Assembly: GCF_003634095.1 (NCBI RefSeq)
Contig: NZ_RBIR01000008.1
Coordinates: 124,001-188,000, forward strand
Source: Arthrobacter oryzae
Lineage (GTDB): Bacteria; Actinomycetota; Actinomycetes; Actinomycetales; Micrococcaceae
DNA length: 64,000 nt
Reading direction: 5' to 3'
The translations under genes were made by a program, and so were the position numbers. Under the pieces are notes generated by a model, which saw nothing but the letters and a program-made list of their open reading frames with translations, was not told the origin of the DNA and searched no databases. This document shows positions 1 to 9,147 of the stretch, piece after piece (the first letter of the stretch is position 1; each line of letters starts with the position of its first letter).

Positions 1-73
1 AGTCGGAGTCCCAGCTCGTGAGCCCCTGGAGCCGCGGCGAGGTGGTGAGGGGTGCGGGGATAGGTCCGGTCAC
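1..73 (-). CDS. murD: MurD, UDP-N-acetylmuramoylalanine-D-glutamate ligase (N-terminal fragment)
   Basis: Only the first 24 codons lie in the window; the gene runs off the left edge. It starts with GTG at 73, sharing bases with the mraY stop in a GTGA overlap, so translational coupling is likely. The visible peptide ends in LTSWDSD, which I recognise as the usual beginning of actinobacterial MurD just before its Rossmann-like domain, and murD is the expected gene after mraY in the dcw cluster. MurD adds D-glutamate to UDP-MurNAc-L-alanine in the cytoplasm. No catalytic motif is visible in this fragment, so the call rests on position and a short N-terminal match. Confidence 0.75.
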   Translation of the reverse strand, partial: MTGPIPAPLTTSPRLQGLTSWDSD

Positions 74-1179
74 AGGAGTACCACCCATTCGGCGTAGAAG
101 ATGCCCAGGCCCGCGGCGACGAACAGCCCGCACAGGATCCAGAACCGGACCACCACGGTCACTTCGGCCCAGCCTTTGAGTTCGAAGTGGTGCTGCAGCG
201 GTGCCATCTTGAAGAAGCGTTTGCCCTTGGTGAGTTTGAAGTAGCCCACCTGGATGATGACCGAGAGGGTGATGAGGACGAAGAGCCCGCCAATGAAGGC
301 CAGGAGCAGTTCGGTGCGGGAGAGGATGGCGAAGGCCGCAACCGCGCCGCCGATCGCCAGGGAGCCGGTGTCGCCCATGAAGATCTTGGCGGGCGAGGTG
401 TTCCACCAGAGGAATCCGACCATCGCGGCGCTGAGGATGGCGGCCAGCAAGGCGAGGTCCAGCGGGTCGCGGACCGAGTAGCAGCCGGCGCCGGCCTGCC
501 GCGGAGACCCGCACGCCTGGTTGCTTTGCCAGATGCCCATGAGCGTGTACGCCCCGAACACCATGACCGAAGCACCGGCGGCCAGGCCGTCGAGCCCGTC
601 CGTGAGGTTCACGCCGTTGGTCGCAGCGGTGACGATCAGGTTGGACCACAGGACAAAGAGGATCGCGCCGATCACGGTGCCGGCAAAAGCCAGGTTGAGC
701 CAGGGAATGTCGCGCACCAGCGAGATCTGCGTGGAGGCCGGGGTCAGGCCTGCGGCGTTCGGGAACTGCAGCGCCAGCACGGCAAAGATGATGCCCACGG
801 CGGCCTGGAGGATCAGCTTGGCCTTGGCGTTCAGTCCCAGGCTGCGCTGTTTGGAGATCTTGATGAAGTCGTCCAGGAAGCCCACCAGCCCCATGCCCAC
901 CATGAGGAACAGCAGGAGCAGCCCGGAGGCGCTCGGTCCCGGGGAGTGCGGGTTCATCATCCACATGAACAGGTGGGTGAGTCCGTAGCTGACGAGGACC
1001 GCCAGCACCACCACGGCGCCGCCCATCGTCGGCGTGCCGCGCTTGGTGTGGTGGGAGGTGGGTCCGTCGTCGCGGATGAATTGTCCGTAGCCCTTGCGGA
1101 CCAGGAACCGGATAAATAGCGGGGTGCCCACAAACGCGAGGAGCAGGGCCAATCCGGCGCCCATCAGCAGTGCAATCAC
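70..1179 (-). CDS. mraY: MraY, phospho-N-acetylmuramoyl-pentapeptide transferase
   Basis: This 369-residue polytopic membrane enzyme transfers phospho-MurNAc-pentapeptide from UDP to undecaprenyl phosphate, giving lipid I on the inner face of the membrane. The family signatures are visible: [10 protein letters not shown] with the acidic pair near residue 100, [12 protein letters not shown] near residue 190, [12 protein letters not shown] near residue 265, and the HHFELKGW loop near residue 330. About ten hydrophobic segments are present and the length is normal. The GTG start at 1179 overlaps the murF stop by 4 bases. It lies between murF and murD in the expected dcw order. Confidence 0.97.
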   Translation of the reverse strand: MIALLMGAGLALLLAFVGTPLFIRFLVRKGYGQFIRDDGPTSHHTKRGTPTMGGAVVVLAVLVSYGLTHLFMWMMNPHSPGPSASGLLLLFLMVGMGLVGFLDDFIKISKQRSLGLNAKAKLILQAAVGIIFAVLALQFPNAAGLTPASTQISLVRDIPWLNLAFAGTVIGAILFVLWSNLIVTAATNGVNLTDGLDGLAAGASVMVFGAYTLMGIWQSNQACGSPRQAGAGCYSVRDPLDLALLAAILSAAMVGFLWWNTSPAKIFMGDTGSLAIGGAVAAFAILSRTELLLAFIGGLFVLITLSVIIQVGYFKLTKGKRFFKMAPLQHHFELKGWAEVTVVVRFWILCGLFVAAGLGIFYAEWVVLL

Positions 1180-2756
1180 AGCTGTGCACTCCCTTCGGTG
1201 GCGGTTGCGGCGGGTCCCACAGCAGGTCGCTCGGGAGAGTTCTTGGGGGCCTGTGGGGGTAATGCTATCCGATCCCCCAGATGGCGCAGCCCGATGCCGT
1301 TCGATGACTTAAACAGGACAAGGTCGCCGGGGAGGAGCTCGGCCTGGAGCAGTTCGTAGGCGTCCTCCGCGGTCTCGGCGAACACGCATTCATCGCCCCA
1401 CGAGCCCTCGTTCACGGCCGAGACATACAGCGAGCGGGCCTCCCGGCCCACCACGACAAGGCGGGAGATGTTCAGGCGCACCACCTGCGTGCCGACGGCC
1501 ATGTGCTCCCGGATGGAATCCGGGCCAAGCTCGAGCATGGCGCCCAGGACCGCCCAGGTGCGGCGGCCCTGGCCCAGCTCGGCCAGCGTCCGCAGCGCCG
1601 CCCGCATGGATTCCGGATTGGCGTTGTAGGCGTCGTTGATGACGGTCACGCCGTCGGGACGTTCCGTGCGTTCCATCCGCCAGCGGCTGGCCGGGGCCTG
1701 GGCGCTAAGGGAGGCCGCGATCTGCGCCCCGGGGATCCCGGCGGCGTGCGCGGCGGCCGCAGCCGCAAGGAGGTTCCCGATGTGGTGGGCCCCGATCAGC
1801 TTGGCGGCGACATGGTACTGAGCCGTTCCATGCTGTTGTGTTCCCTGCTGGATGGGGTCGCCGGGCAGGCTGAGCTCGAACTCGGGGTGGCCCGCGGCGT
1901 TCAGTTCCACGCCTTCGGCCCTGACCACATCGGGTTGGGCTACATCGGTTTGGCCGCTGTTGTCCCGGCCGGTGCCGGCCGGGCCGGCGGTGTACCCGAG
2001 TACGCGGGCCCGGGTGCGGGCTGCCATTGCGGCGACGCGGGCGTCGTCCAGGTTCAGTACGGCGGTGCCCCCGGCCGGCAGCGCCTCGACAAGTTCGCCC
2101 TTGGCGACGGCGATGTTGTCGATGCCGCCGAATTCGCCGGCATGGGCGGAGCCGACGCCGAGGACGACGCCGATCTCCGGGCGGACCATGTCCGCGAGGT
2201 ACCGGATGTGGCCGATGCCCGTGGCCCCCATCTCGATGACGAGGTAGCGGGTGTCGTAATCGGCCTTGAAGACGGTGAGCGGGACGCCGACCTCGCCGTT
2301 GTAGGACCCCTGCGGGGCCACGGTGGCTCCCCCGGCGCCGGCAGCGGCGAAGATGCCTGCCAGCAGGTCCTTGGTGGTGGTCTTTCCTGCGGATCCGGTG
2401 ATACCGATCACCGTGAACGCGGCGCCGGCGGCTGCGCGGCGGGCGCGGATCCGGCGGACCGATTCGGCGGCCAGCGCGCCCATGGCCAGGACGGCGTCCT
2501 CGACCACGACGGCGGGGAAGGTTGTCCCGGCCGCGTCGGTGACCTCGCGCTCCACGAGCGCCAGGACGGCGCCCCGGTCAAAGGCCGCGGCCACGAAATC
2601 GTGCCCGTCGGCGTTCTCCCCCGGCTTGGCCACATAGAGGGAACCCGCCGTGGCCTCGCGGGAGTCGGTGACCACGGATGCGGGGCTAATGCCCGGTTCC
2701 GCGGCCAGCCGGCCGTTGGTTATGTCGGCGATTTCCGCCGCTGTAAATGCAATCAT
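1176..2756 (-). CDS. murF: MurF, UDP-MurNAc-tripeptide:D-alanyl-D-alanine ligase
   Basis: MurF ligates D-Ala-D-Ala to the UDP-MurNAc tripeptide, completing the soluble pentapeptide precursor. The protein has 526 residues with the Mur-ligase three-domain layout: an N-terminal UDP-binding part containing VTDSRE near residue 30, the ATP-binding loop [10 protein letters not shown] near residue 120, and a C-terminal domain with [12 protein letters not shown] near residue 370. An insertion rich in Gly, Asp and Gln (around residues 255-275) makes it longer than the E. coli enzyme. It is separated from murE by 6 bp and overlaps mraY by 4 bases, so it is certainly in the same transcript. Confidence 0.96.
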   Translation of the reverse strand: MIAFTAAEIADITNGRLAAEPGISPASVVTDSREATAGSLYVAKPGENADGHDFVAAAFDRGAVLALVEREVTDAAGTTFPAVVVEDAVLAMGALAAESVRRIRARRAAAGAAFTVIGITGSAGKTTTKDLLAGIFAAAGAGGATVAPQGSYNGEVGVPLTVFKADYDTRYLVIEMGATGIGHIRYLADMVRPEIGVVLGVGSAHAGEFGGIDNIAVAKGELVEALPAGGTAVLNLDDARVAAMAARTRARVLGYTAGPAGTGRDNSGQTDVAQPDVVRAEGVELNAAGHPEFELSLPGDPIQQGTQQHGTAQYHVAAKLIGAHHIGNLLAAAAAAHAAGIPGAQIAASLSAQAPASRWRMERTERPDGVTVINDAYNANPESMRAALRTLAELGQGRRTWAVLGAMLELGPDSIREHMAVGTQVVRLNISRLVVVGREARSLYVSAVNEGSWGDECVFAETAEDAYELLQAELLPGDLVLFKSSNGIGLRHLGDRIALPPQAPKNSPERPAVGPAATATEGSAQL

Positions 2757-2762
2757 CTCGGT

Positions 2763-4520
2763 TTAGGACTCTATCCGGTGGTCTTCAAGAACGGTGAATC
2801 CCCGTGCTGTCAAGGCGTTCCGGAGCTCTACCCGGTCATCCAGGGCCAGGTTGACTCCCTTGACCTCCTGCCACACCTCGTGGCCCCGGCCGGCTACAAG
2901 GATGACGTCCTCCGGTGCTGCGAGCTCCACGGCCTTGAGGATGGCGGCGTCGCGCGGGAAGACCTCCAGGACGGTGCAGTTGAGGCCTTCGCCGTCCTTT
3001 GCCGCCTGGGCGCCGGAAAGGACGTCGGAACGGATGGCCGCCGCGTCCTCGTCATGGGGGTCGTCGTCGCTGACAATGACGACGTCGGCCAGCCGCGCCG
3101 CGATGGCGCCCATGGCGGGGCGCTTGCCCTGGTCGCGCTGCCCGGTCGCGCCGAAGACGATAATCACCTTGGACCCGGCGTCCGGGGGCCGGACGGCTTC
3201 CAGGGCACGTTCCAGGGCGTCCGGGTTGTGGGCGAAGTCCACCACGGCCGCCGGGGCCGTGGACACGAGCTGCATCCGGCCGGGCACGGCAACGGTGAAG
3301 GGGTCGGCGGCGTCGAGGGCGGCCTGCACGGCGGACGGGGCGTAGCCGCCGGCCAGCACCATGATGGTCGCCAGTGCGGCGTTGGCTACGTTGAAGCTTC
3401 CCGGCAGCCCGCTGTGGACCCGTAGCTCGGCGCCGTCGCGGTGCCGGAGCACGAAGTCGGTGCCGAGTCCCCGCGGGGTTGTCTGGACCACCGTCCAGTC
3501 GGCGGTCGCCTCAGCGGTCCGGGCAGCACTCCTGTCAGGCTCGTCGTGTCCGGTGCTGGTGTCGTGTCCGGTGCTCGTGGCGAGGGTCGTGACGGGGATG
3601 CCGGCGGAGGCGGCGAGCTTCCGGCCCCAGGCGTCGTCCACGGTGACCACCGCGGCCCGGGCGCGTTCGGGGGTGAACAGCCGGGCCTTGGTCTGGAAGT
3701 ACTCCTCCATGGTCCCGTGCAGGTCCAGGTGGTCCTGGGTGAGGTTGGTGAACCCGGCGACGTCGAACACCACTGCGTCCACGCGGTGGAAGGACACTGC
3801 GTGCGAGGAAACCTCCATGGACGCCGCATCAAGCCCGCGTTCACGCATCAGGGCCAGCAGGGCGTGCACGTCCGTGGATTCGGGGGTGGTCAGCAGGCTG
3901 GGGATCGGCTCGCCGCCGGCAAGAATCTCAATGGTGCCGATCAGCCCGGTCCGTTTGCCCAGCGCCCGCAACAGGGAATTGATGAAGTAGGTGGTGGTGG
4001 TCTTGCCGTTGGTGCCCGTCACCCCGAACAGGGCCGGAGCCAGGGCCCCCTCGGGCCGGCTCTGGTAGATCAGCGCCGACAACCGCCCGACCACGCTGCG
4101 GGGCTCCGGGGCGAGCAGCACGGGGACCGGGATGTCGTTGGAGAGTGCCAGCAGGCGCGCTCCGGCGTCATCGGTCAGGACCGCCACAGCGCCGGCGTCG
4201 ACGGCCTGTGAGACGAAGTCCGCCCCGTGCCTCGCGGCGCCCGGCAGGGCCACGTACAGGTCCCCCGGGTGGACCGTCCGGGAGTTCAGGGAGATCCCGG
4301 TGACCGGGACGGAACCGGATGCCCCGGGAACGACGACGCCGATCGACTCACCGATGGCTGCCAGCGGCACTGCGACAACCGCCGTGGGCCGGAAGCCGGG
4401 GGTGGAGTCGCGGCCGGACGGCGCGGAAGCGTCGGGGGCGGTGAGCTCTGACAAATGGATCTCCGTTGCGGTGCTAGTAGATCGGGCACTTTGTGGATCA
4501 GGCACTGCGCACGGAGACAT
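2763..4520 (-). CDS. murE: MurE, UDP-MurNAc-dipeptide:amino acid ligase, predicted L-lysine adding
   Basis: MurE adds the third residue of the peptidoglycan stem peptide. The 585-residue protein carries the ATP-binding loop GTNGKTTTTYF near residue 170, a lysine-containing segment downstream (FQTKARLF) and the C-terminal HNPDALERAL motif. The specificity position, DNPR in meso-diaminopimelate enzymes, reads DDPH here (residues 486-489, positions 3054-3065). The missing arginine argues for L-lysine as substrate, which fits the A3-alpha type wall of Arthrobacter relatives. The ATG at 4520 has GGAG five bases upstream. The N-terminal region is somewhat longer than in E. coli, and 66 bp separate it from ftsI. 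Confidence 0.95.
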   Translation of the reverse strand: MSPCAVPDPQSARSTSTATEIHLSELTAPDASAPSGRDSTPGFRPTAVVAVPLAAIGESIGVVVPGASGSVPVTGISLNSRTVHPGDLYVALPGAARHGADFVSQAVDAGAVAVLTDDAGARLLALSNDIPVPVLLAPEPRSVVGRLSALIYQSRPEGALAPALFGVTGTNGKTTTTYFINSLLRALGKRTGLIGTIEILAGGEPIPSLLTTPESTDVHALLALMRERGLDAASMEVSSHAVSFHRVDAVVFDVAGFTNLTQDHLDLHGTMEEYFQTKARLFTPERARAAVVTVDDAWGRKLAASAGIPVTTLATSTGHDTSTGHDEPDRSAARTAEATADWTVVQTTPRGLGTDFVLRHRDGAELRVHSGLPGSFNVANAALATIMVLAGGYAPSAVQAALDAADPFTVAVPGRMQLVSTAPAAVVDFAHNPDALERALEAVRPPDAGSKVIIVFGATGQRDQGKRPAMGAIAARLADVVIVSDDDPHDEDAAAIRSDVLSGAQAAKDGEGLNCTVLEVFPRDAAILKAVELAAPEDVILVAGRGHEVWQEVKGVNLALDDRVELRNALTARGFTVLEDHRIES

Positions 4521-4586
4521 GCTCCGGCCCGCAGGCGCTGTGGTGCGGCGCCGGTTCGTAACTTCCGGGTGCCGGGTGGGACAGGG

Positions 4587-6389
4587 CTACTTGGCGTACT
4601 GCGGCAGCCGGACGGGTTTGCCGGTGGAGGGCTCGACGTTGTACGTGCGCAGCGTCTGGCTCATCACCGAACGGAACACCGGTCCGTTGGTGATTCCGTA
4701 GATGCTTCCCTTGGGCCGTTGCAGGACCACCTCCACAATAAACCGCGGATCGTCCATGGGCGCCATTCCGATGATCGAGGCGGTGTACCCGCAGAAGCCG
4801 GATTTGCCGTCGTCGCACGGGGATTCGGACGTGCCCGTCTTGGCACCGACCCGGTAGCCGTCAATGGCGGCTTCCTTGATCTCTCCCTCGGTCACGGCGC
4901 TCTCCAGGATGTCGCGCACCTGCTTGGCGGTCTCCTTGGAGACCACCTGCTGCGGGTCCTTGACGGGGACCTTCTCCTCGGTACCGTCCGGATTGATGTA
5001 GCTGTCGATCAGCCGCGGCTGGAGCATTACGCCGCCGTTGGCGATGCTCTGGTAGGCACGGACGGTTTGGAGGGTGGACTGGGCAACGCCCTGCCCGAAT
5101 AGCACGGTGTACTGCTGGCGCCCGTCCCATTGGTCGGCCGGAGTCAGGATGCCCTTGGATTCCGCCGGGAGGCCGATGTCCGGGGCGTCGCCGATGCCGA
5201 ACTTCCGCAGCCAGCCGTAGCGCTGGTCCTTGCTCAGCCGCTGGCCGACCATCACCGTTCCGGTGTTCATGGAGAAGCCGACGATGCCGGCGAGTGTCCG
5301 TTGCTCCGTGCCGTGTTCGAACGCGTCGCTGAAGGTCTGGCCGTCCACGGTGTAGGTGGGCGGAATCGTGAAGGCATCCAGCGGCTTGGCCTTACCCTCT
5401 TGGATCACGGCGGCGGCGGTGATCATCTTCTCCACCGACCCCGGCTCGTAGGAGGCGGTGACGGCCCGGACGCCGCGGTCCTGGGCGGCAACCTTGCCGG
5501 GGTCGTTGGGATCGGGGGCGTCGGTGTCCGCCATGGCGATGATGTTGCCGGTCTTGACGTCCGAGACCACAATCACGCCCCATTCGGCGCCGAGTTTATC
5601 CTTCTGGCTTTGGATCGCTTGCTGGGAAAAGTACTGCAGGTCAGAGTTCAGCGTGAGCTTGATGTCCTTGCCGTTGACCGCCGGGGTCAACTGGTCCACA
5701 CCCACCGGGATGCGAAGGCCGTCCGCGCCGATCTCGAAAACCCGTTTGCCCGGGGTGCCTTTGAGGATCTCGTCCTGGGTCTGCTCCAGCCCCGCCTGGC
5801 CGGTGGTGCCGTCCTTGAGGAACCCGACAATCCCGCCGGCCACGGAACCGTTGGGATAGACCCGTTTGCTGGTGCCTTCGGTGACAATGCCCGGGATCTG
5901 GAGCTTGGACACCTGGTCCTCGATGTCCGGCTTCAAGTCCTTGGCCACGATGTAATAGCGCAGAGTTCCGGTCAGGGCCTGGCGCAGCGCGTTCCGGTCC
6001 ATGCCGAGCACGGCGGCCAGTTCGGAGATGCCCTGGTCTCTGGTGACCGTGACCAGTTCATCCTTGCCGTTGACCGTTTCGAGCCGGCGGAAGGAGTCGG
6101 TCTTGGTGTTGACGGTCTGGTCCACCACGATGTTGTAACGGATGACGCTGCTGGCCAGGACCGTGCCCGAGGAATCGAGGATGCTGCCGCGCTCTGCGGG
6201 CAGCACAATGGGCGTGAGCCTGTTATTGAGGGCGGCCTCGGCCATGCCCCCGACATCCAGCCCCTGGACCATGAACAGCTTGCCGCCGACCACCAACAGA
6301 AGCGACAGCATGATGCCGAGGCCCCAGCGGAGCCGCCGGGTGGCGTTTGGGGCTTTCGCCTTGCTTGCCTTGCCGGAGTTCTTCGCCAC
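4587..6389 (-). CDS. ftsI: Septal class B penicillin-binding protein (FtsI/PBP3 type)
   Basis: This transpeptidase cross-links septal peptidoglycan on the outer face of the membrane, working with FtsW and the FtsQLB complex. The 600-residue protein has a basic cytoplasmic tail, one transmembrane anchor (about residues 22-45), a PBP dimerisation domain, and a transpeptidase domain with SVEK (active serine), SMN and KTGT in order. No PASTA repeat follows the catalytic domain. Two cysteines close to KTGT (in SPCDDGKSGFCG) may form a disulfide in the extracellular domain; that is inference. It starts with GTG preceded by AAGGA, 45 bp after ftsL. Confidence 0.95.
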   Translation of the reverse strand: MAKNSGKASKAKAPNATRRLRWGLGIMLSLLLVVGGKLFMVQGLDVGGMAEAALNNRLTPIVLPAERGSILDSSGTVLASSVIRYNIVVDQTVNTKTDSFRRLETVNGKDELVTVTRDQGISELAAVLGMDRNALRQALTGTLRYYIVAKDLKPDIEDQVSKLQIPGIVTEGTSKRVYPNGSVAGGIVGFLKDGTTGQAGLEQTQDEILKGTPGKRVFEIGADGLRIPVGVDQLTPAVNGKDIKLTLNSDLQYFSQQAIQSQKDKLGAEWGVIVVSDVKTGNIIAMADTDAPDPNDPGKVAAQDRGVRAVTASYEPGSVEKMITAAAVIQEGKAKPLDAFTIPPTYTVDGQTFSDAFEHGTEQRTLAGIVGFSMNTGTVMVGQRLSKDQRYGWLRKFGIGDAPDIGLPAESKGILTPADQWDGRQQYTVLFGQGVAQSTLQTVRAYQSIANGGVMLQPRLIDSYINPDGTEEKVPVKDPQQVVSKETAKQVRDILESAVTEGEIKEAAIDGYRVGAKTGTSESPCDDGKSGFCGYTASIIGMAPMDDPRFIVEVVLQRPKGSIYGITNGPVFRSVMSQTLRTYNVEPSTGKPVRLPQYAK

Positions 6390-6434
6390 GGTGAGTCCTT
6401 GCTGCTTGCTGTGCTGGTGGTTGGTCAGTGGAGG

Positions 6435-7121
6435 TTACTGCCCGGGCACCTTCTGCGCGGGGGCCGGAACCGATCCGCCGTGGAGCTCCACGGCCGGGGC
6501 CGCGGGCTGCACGGGTTTGGCAGCGGCGGCAGCTGCCGGGGCCGGCACGGCGTCGGCCGGTTTCGTGTCGGCTGGCTTGGTGTCTGCCGGCTTGTGCTGG
6601 GCGAGCGGTTCGTTCTCCGTGGCCGGCGGAACGACGGTGAGCTGTCCGGCCACGGCGGGCGCGGCGATGACCGAACCCGGAGCGTCGCCCTTCACGGCCG
6701 GCTTCGCCTTGCCCGTGACGCTCAGGGTGGAGAGATCGATCTGGCCCTTGGCGAGGGAAGCCACCATGCCCAGTTCCGTGGCCTTGGCGGCGAGGTTCTG
6801 CGGGGCATCGAAGTTCTGCACCTGTTGGGTGAGGTCCTGGTTCTGCTTCGTCAGGGTGGTCTGCTCGCTGCGGAGCTGGACCAGCTGGTACTGCGCGGAC
6901 GAGACGGAGATGTTCAGGACCAGCACGGCCATGAGCGCAATCGCCAGGAGGCCGAAGCAGAGGACGACGAACGGCGCGCGGCGCTTGCGGGGGGCCGAGC
7001 GGACCAGCGACAGCGGGGTGCGCGACTTCCGGGCCGGACCCGTGCCGGGGAGAACGCCGGGCAGGGCGCGGGCGGTCGCGCCTTGGGCAACGGGGTAGCT
7101 GTTGACTGCGGCGTAGCTCAT
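6435..7121 (-). CDS. ftsL: FtsL-like septum formation protein with long Ala/Pro tail
   Basis: A 228-residue bitopic protein in the ftsL slot between rsmH and ftsI. It has a basic cytoplasmic N-terminus, one transmembrane helix (about residues 50-75), then a short heptad-rich region ([19 protein letters not shown]) typical of FtsL/DivIC coiled coils. The C-terminal part after about residue 140 is unusual: low complexity and rich in Ala, Pro and Lys, with three consecutive KPADT-like units. FtsL belongs to the FtsQLB complex that activates FtsWI at the division site. FtsL diverges strongly in sequence, so assignment rests on architecture and synteny. Its ATG overlaps the rsmH stop by 4 bases. 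Confidence 0.85.
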   Translation of the reverse strand: MSYAAVNSYPVAQGATARALPGVLPGTGPARKSRTPLSLVRSAPRKRRAPFVVLCFGLLAIALMAVLVLNISVSSAQYQLVQLRSEQTTLTKQNQDLTQQVQNFDAPQNLAAKATELGMVASLAKGQIDLSTLSVTGKAKPAVKGDAPGSVIAAPAVAGQLTVVPPATENEPLAQHKPADTKPADTKPADAVPAPAAAAAAKPVQPAAPAVELHGGSVPAPAQKVPGQ

Positions 7122-8116
7122 GCTGCTCTCCTGGCTTTGATGCGTTCGACGGCGCGCAACCGGGCGGAAGCTGCGCGGGGGTTTTCTGCTATTTCGTCGG
7201 CGGTGGGCACCTCAGTGCCCTTCGTCAAGGTTTTGAGTTCGGGTTTGTGCTCTTCGAGCTCAACCGGGAAGCCGAGCGGGGCCGAGGACTTCGATCCTGC
7301 CTGGAAGAAACTCTTGACGATCTTGTCCTCGAGGGAGTGATAGGACATGACGACGACGCGGCCGCCCACGGCGATGGCCTCGATGGCCGCCGGGATGGCG
7401 CGCTCCAGGACGTCCAGTTCCTCGTTGACCTCGATCCGCAGTGCCTGAAAGGTGCGTTTGGCGGGGTGGCCGCCGGACTTGGCGGCACCGGCGGGCACCA
7501 CCGAGCGGATCTGTTCTACGAGTTCCCCGGTGGTGGTGAAGGGTTTCTCGGCGCGCGCGGCCACAATTCTGTTGGCGATGCGGCCGGCAAACTTTTCTTC
7601 GCCCCATTTCCGGATGATCCGGACGAGGTCCTCTTCGCTGTAGTTGTTCACGACGTCGGCGGCGGTCTGGCCGCGGCTCGTGTCCATTCGCATGTCCAGC
7701 GGCGCGTCGAAGGAGTAGGCGAAGCCCCGCTCCCGCTCGTCCAGTTGCAGGGACGAGACGCCCAGGTCCATGAGCACGCCGTGCACTTCGGTGAAGCCCA
7801 GGTCCTCGAGGACCTCCGGGATCTCGTCGTAGACGGCGTGAACGAGGTCGGTCCGGTTGGCGAAGGGCGCCAGCCGCTCCCCCGCCAGGGCCAGTGCTTC
7901 CTCGTCGCGGTCGATGCCGATCAGGTGAAGATCGGGGAAGCGCTGGAGGAGGGCCTCCGAGTGGCCGCCCATGCCGAGCGTTGCGTCGATGACCACCGGA
8001 GTCTCGCCGCGGCTGCGGGCGGCGTCGAACCCCGGGGCCAACAAATTGATGCACCGGTCCTTGAGGACCGGTACATGGCGTTCGGACGTAGGCTTCGCCT
8101 GGTCGGGATCAGTCAT
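7118..8116 (-). CDS. rsmH: RsmH (MraW), 16S rRNA m4C1402 N4-methyltransferase
   Basis: RsmH methylates N4 of C1402 in the 16S rRNA decoding centre using S-adenosylmethionine. The 332-residue protein opens with [14 protein letters not shown], has the SAM-binding segment [14 protein letters not shown] near residue 45 and [10 protein letters not shown] near residue 70, and the family motif [12 protein letters not shown] near residue 135. [17 protein letters not shown] near residue 265 is the usual C-terminal motif. The length is normal. It lies downstream of mraZ after a 196-bp spacer and overlaps ftsL by 4 bases. Confidence 0.97.
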   Translation of the reverse strand: MTDPDQAKPTSERHVPVLKDRCINLLAPGFDAARSRGETPVVIDATLGMGGHSEALLQRFPDLHLIGIDRDEEALALAGERLAPFANRTDLVHAVYDEIPEVLEDLGFTEVHGVLMDLGVSSLQLDERERGFAYSFDAPLDMRMDTSRGQTAADVVNNYSEEDLVRIIRKWGEEKFAGRIANRIVAARAEKPFTTTGELVEQIRSVVPAGAAKSGGHPAKRTFQALRIEVNEELDVLERAIPAAIEAIAVGGRVVVMSYHSLEDKIVKSFFQAGSKSSAPLGFPVELEEHKPELKTLTKGTEVPTADEIAENPRAASARLRAVERIKARRAA

Positions 8117-8312
8117 GCCTTCGTCCTTCCGTCGGCGAGTGTGGTGGTTGCACCTTGCTGTTTGATGCTCTTACGCAACGTTCCTTGGTCCAGATCCCCA
8201 TCCGCGCCTACCCTGCGCCGGCCTGGCTCCGGGGAAGTGAGCCAGGACAGCAACCGGATGGGCGGCTGGAGATCTCGATCAAGGAACGTGTGTGCTGGTG
8301 GTCAGTGGGGAT

Positions 8313-8741
8313 TCAGAGAATCCCCGGGATGGCGTCGTCGGTTTCCGAGAAGGCGGTTTCCTTTTCGGCCAGGTACTCACTCCAAGCCTGGGCGTCCCAG
8401 ATCTCCGCCCGGGATCCTGCGCCGATGACGGCGAGTTCCCGGCCAAGACCTGCGTATTCCCGGAGCGCTGGCGGAATCGTCACGCGCCCCTGCTTGTCAG
8501 GTACCTCGTCCGAGGCTCCAGAGAGGAAAACGCGGATGTAGTCACGGGCCTGCTTGGAGGAAATTGGAGCCTCCCGCATCTGCTCGTGAACCCGGCCGAA
8601 TTCCGCCTCACTGAAGACGTAGATGCAACGCTCCTGGCCCCTTGTGAGAACCAGCCCGCTGGCAAGCTCCTCGCGGAACTTCGCTGGGAGGATAATTCGA
8701 CCCTTTTCGTCCAGACGCGGCGAATGTGTGCCGAGAAACAC
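8313..8741 (-). CDS. mraZ: MraZ, transcriptional regulator of the dcw cluster
   Basis: MraZ is an AbrB-like (SpoVT/AbrB fold) DNA-binding protein that forms ring oligomers and controls its own dcw operon in the bacteria studied. The 142 residues contain two related SWIM-type halves, each with a [14 protein letters not shown] / [14 protein letters not shown] signature (residues about 11 and 82). The GTG start gives the canonical [16 protein letters not shown]-terminus. A sigma70-like promoter carrying three 10-bp repeats sits about 65-95 bp upstream (see 8806-8837), which fits autoregulation. It is the first gene of the cluster. Confidence 0.96.
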   Translation of the reverse strand: MFLGTHSPRLDEKGRIILPAKFREELASGLVLTRGQERCIYVFSEAEFGRVHEQMREAPISSKQARDYIRVFLSGASDEVPDKQGRVTIPPALREYAGLGRELAVIGAGSRAEIWDAQAWSEYLAEKETAFSETDDAIPGIL

Positions 8742-8805
8742 GGCCCACCGCCTGTCTGTTCTAGGAAGTCCAACGTCCCCTGTGCTGCCACTACCCTCTT
8801 ACGTC

Positions 8806-8837
8806 CTCCACATTACTCCACATCGCTCCACAGTCAA
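8806..8837 (-). promoter_or_regulatory. Predicted mraZ/dcw promoter with three 10-bp repeats (MraZ-box-like)
   Basis: Read on the minus strand, a -35-like TTGACT (8837-8832) and a -10-like TAATGT (8815-8810) are 16 bp apart. The heptamer TGTGGAG occurs three times at exact 10-bp spacing (8832-8826, 8822-8816, 8812-8806), filling the spacer and overlapping the -10. Known MraZ operators are short direct repeats with 10-bp period, so an autorepressor site is the simplest reading. The mraZ GTG is 65 bp further on. Confidence 0.65.
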
Positions 8838-9054
8838 CGACACGCCCGGGATGTTTAGACAAATTTGCGGATGTTTATCCCCTTTCTTCCCAGCATTTGC
8901 AGAGATTTGGCAGGGGTGGTGGAAAGTGGAGCGTTTTTGTGTGCCCGCGGCGATCACGGCTGTCCCGCCGGGCAGGAGGGCCGGCGCAGGCGCGGAGTAA
9001 TTCCTTGGCGTGGCCATTATGGGAGCCGGCGACCTGGAAAATGGCGCCTTAAAT
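8838..9054. other. Non-coding stretch upstream of the mraZ promoter, with a further paired GTGG motif
   Basis: With the promoter and leader (8742-8837) this completes a roughly 400-bp gap between mraZ and the DUF3040 gene. No credible gene is seen. On the plus strand GTGGTGGAAAGTGGAG (8916-8931) carries two GTGG units 10 bp apart, in the opposite orientation to the mraZ promoter repeats. A near copy, GTGGCGGAAAGTGGAG, lies at 9105-9120 beyond the terminator. Whether MraZ binds these is unknown. Confidence 0.4.
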
Positions 9055-9080
9055 GGCAAAAGACCCGCCGAAGCGGGTCT
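9055..9080 (-). terminator. Rho-independent terminator of the DUF3040 gene
   Basis: An 8-bp perfect stem, AGACCCGC/GCGGGTCT, with a TTCG tetraloop, is followed on the minus strand by TTTGCC. It lies 68 bp past the DUF3040 stop and separates that gene from the mraZ promoter. Confidence 0.8.
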
Positions 9081-9147
9081 CGCGCTGCCCCCCCGGATTG
9101 GCCGGTGGCGGAAAGTGGAGGGCTCACAGAACCCCTCGTGGAGACGT

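Noticed and set aside
5130..7340. A 736-codon plus-strand open frame opposite ftsI/ftsL/rsmH
   Set aside because: It is antisense to three well-supported genes, shows no domain and has composition expected from the complement of high-GC coding DNA.
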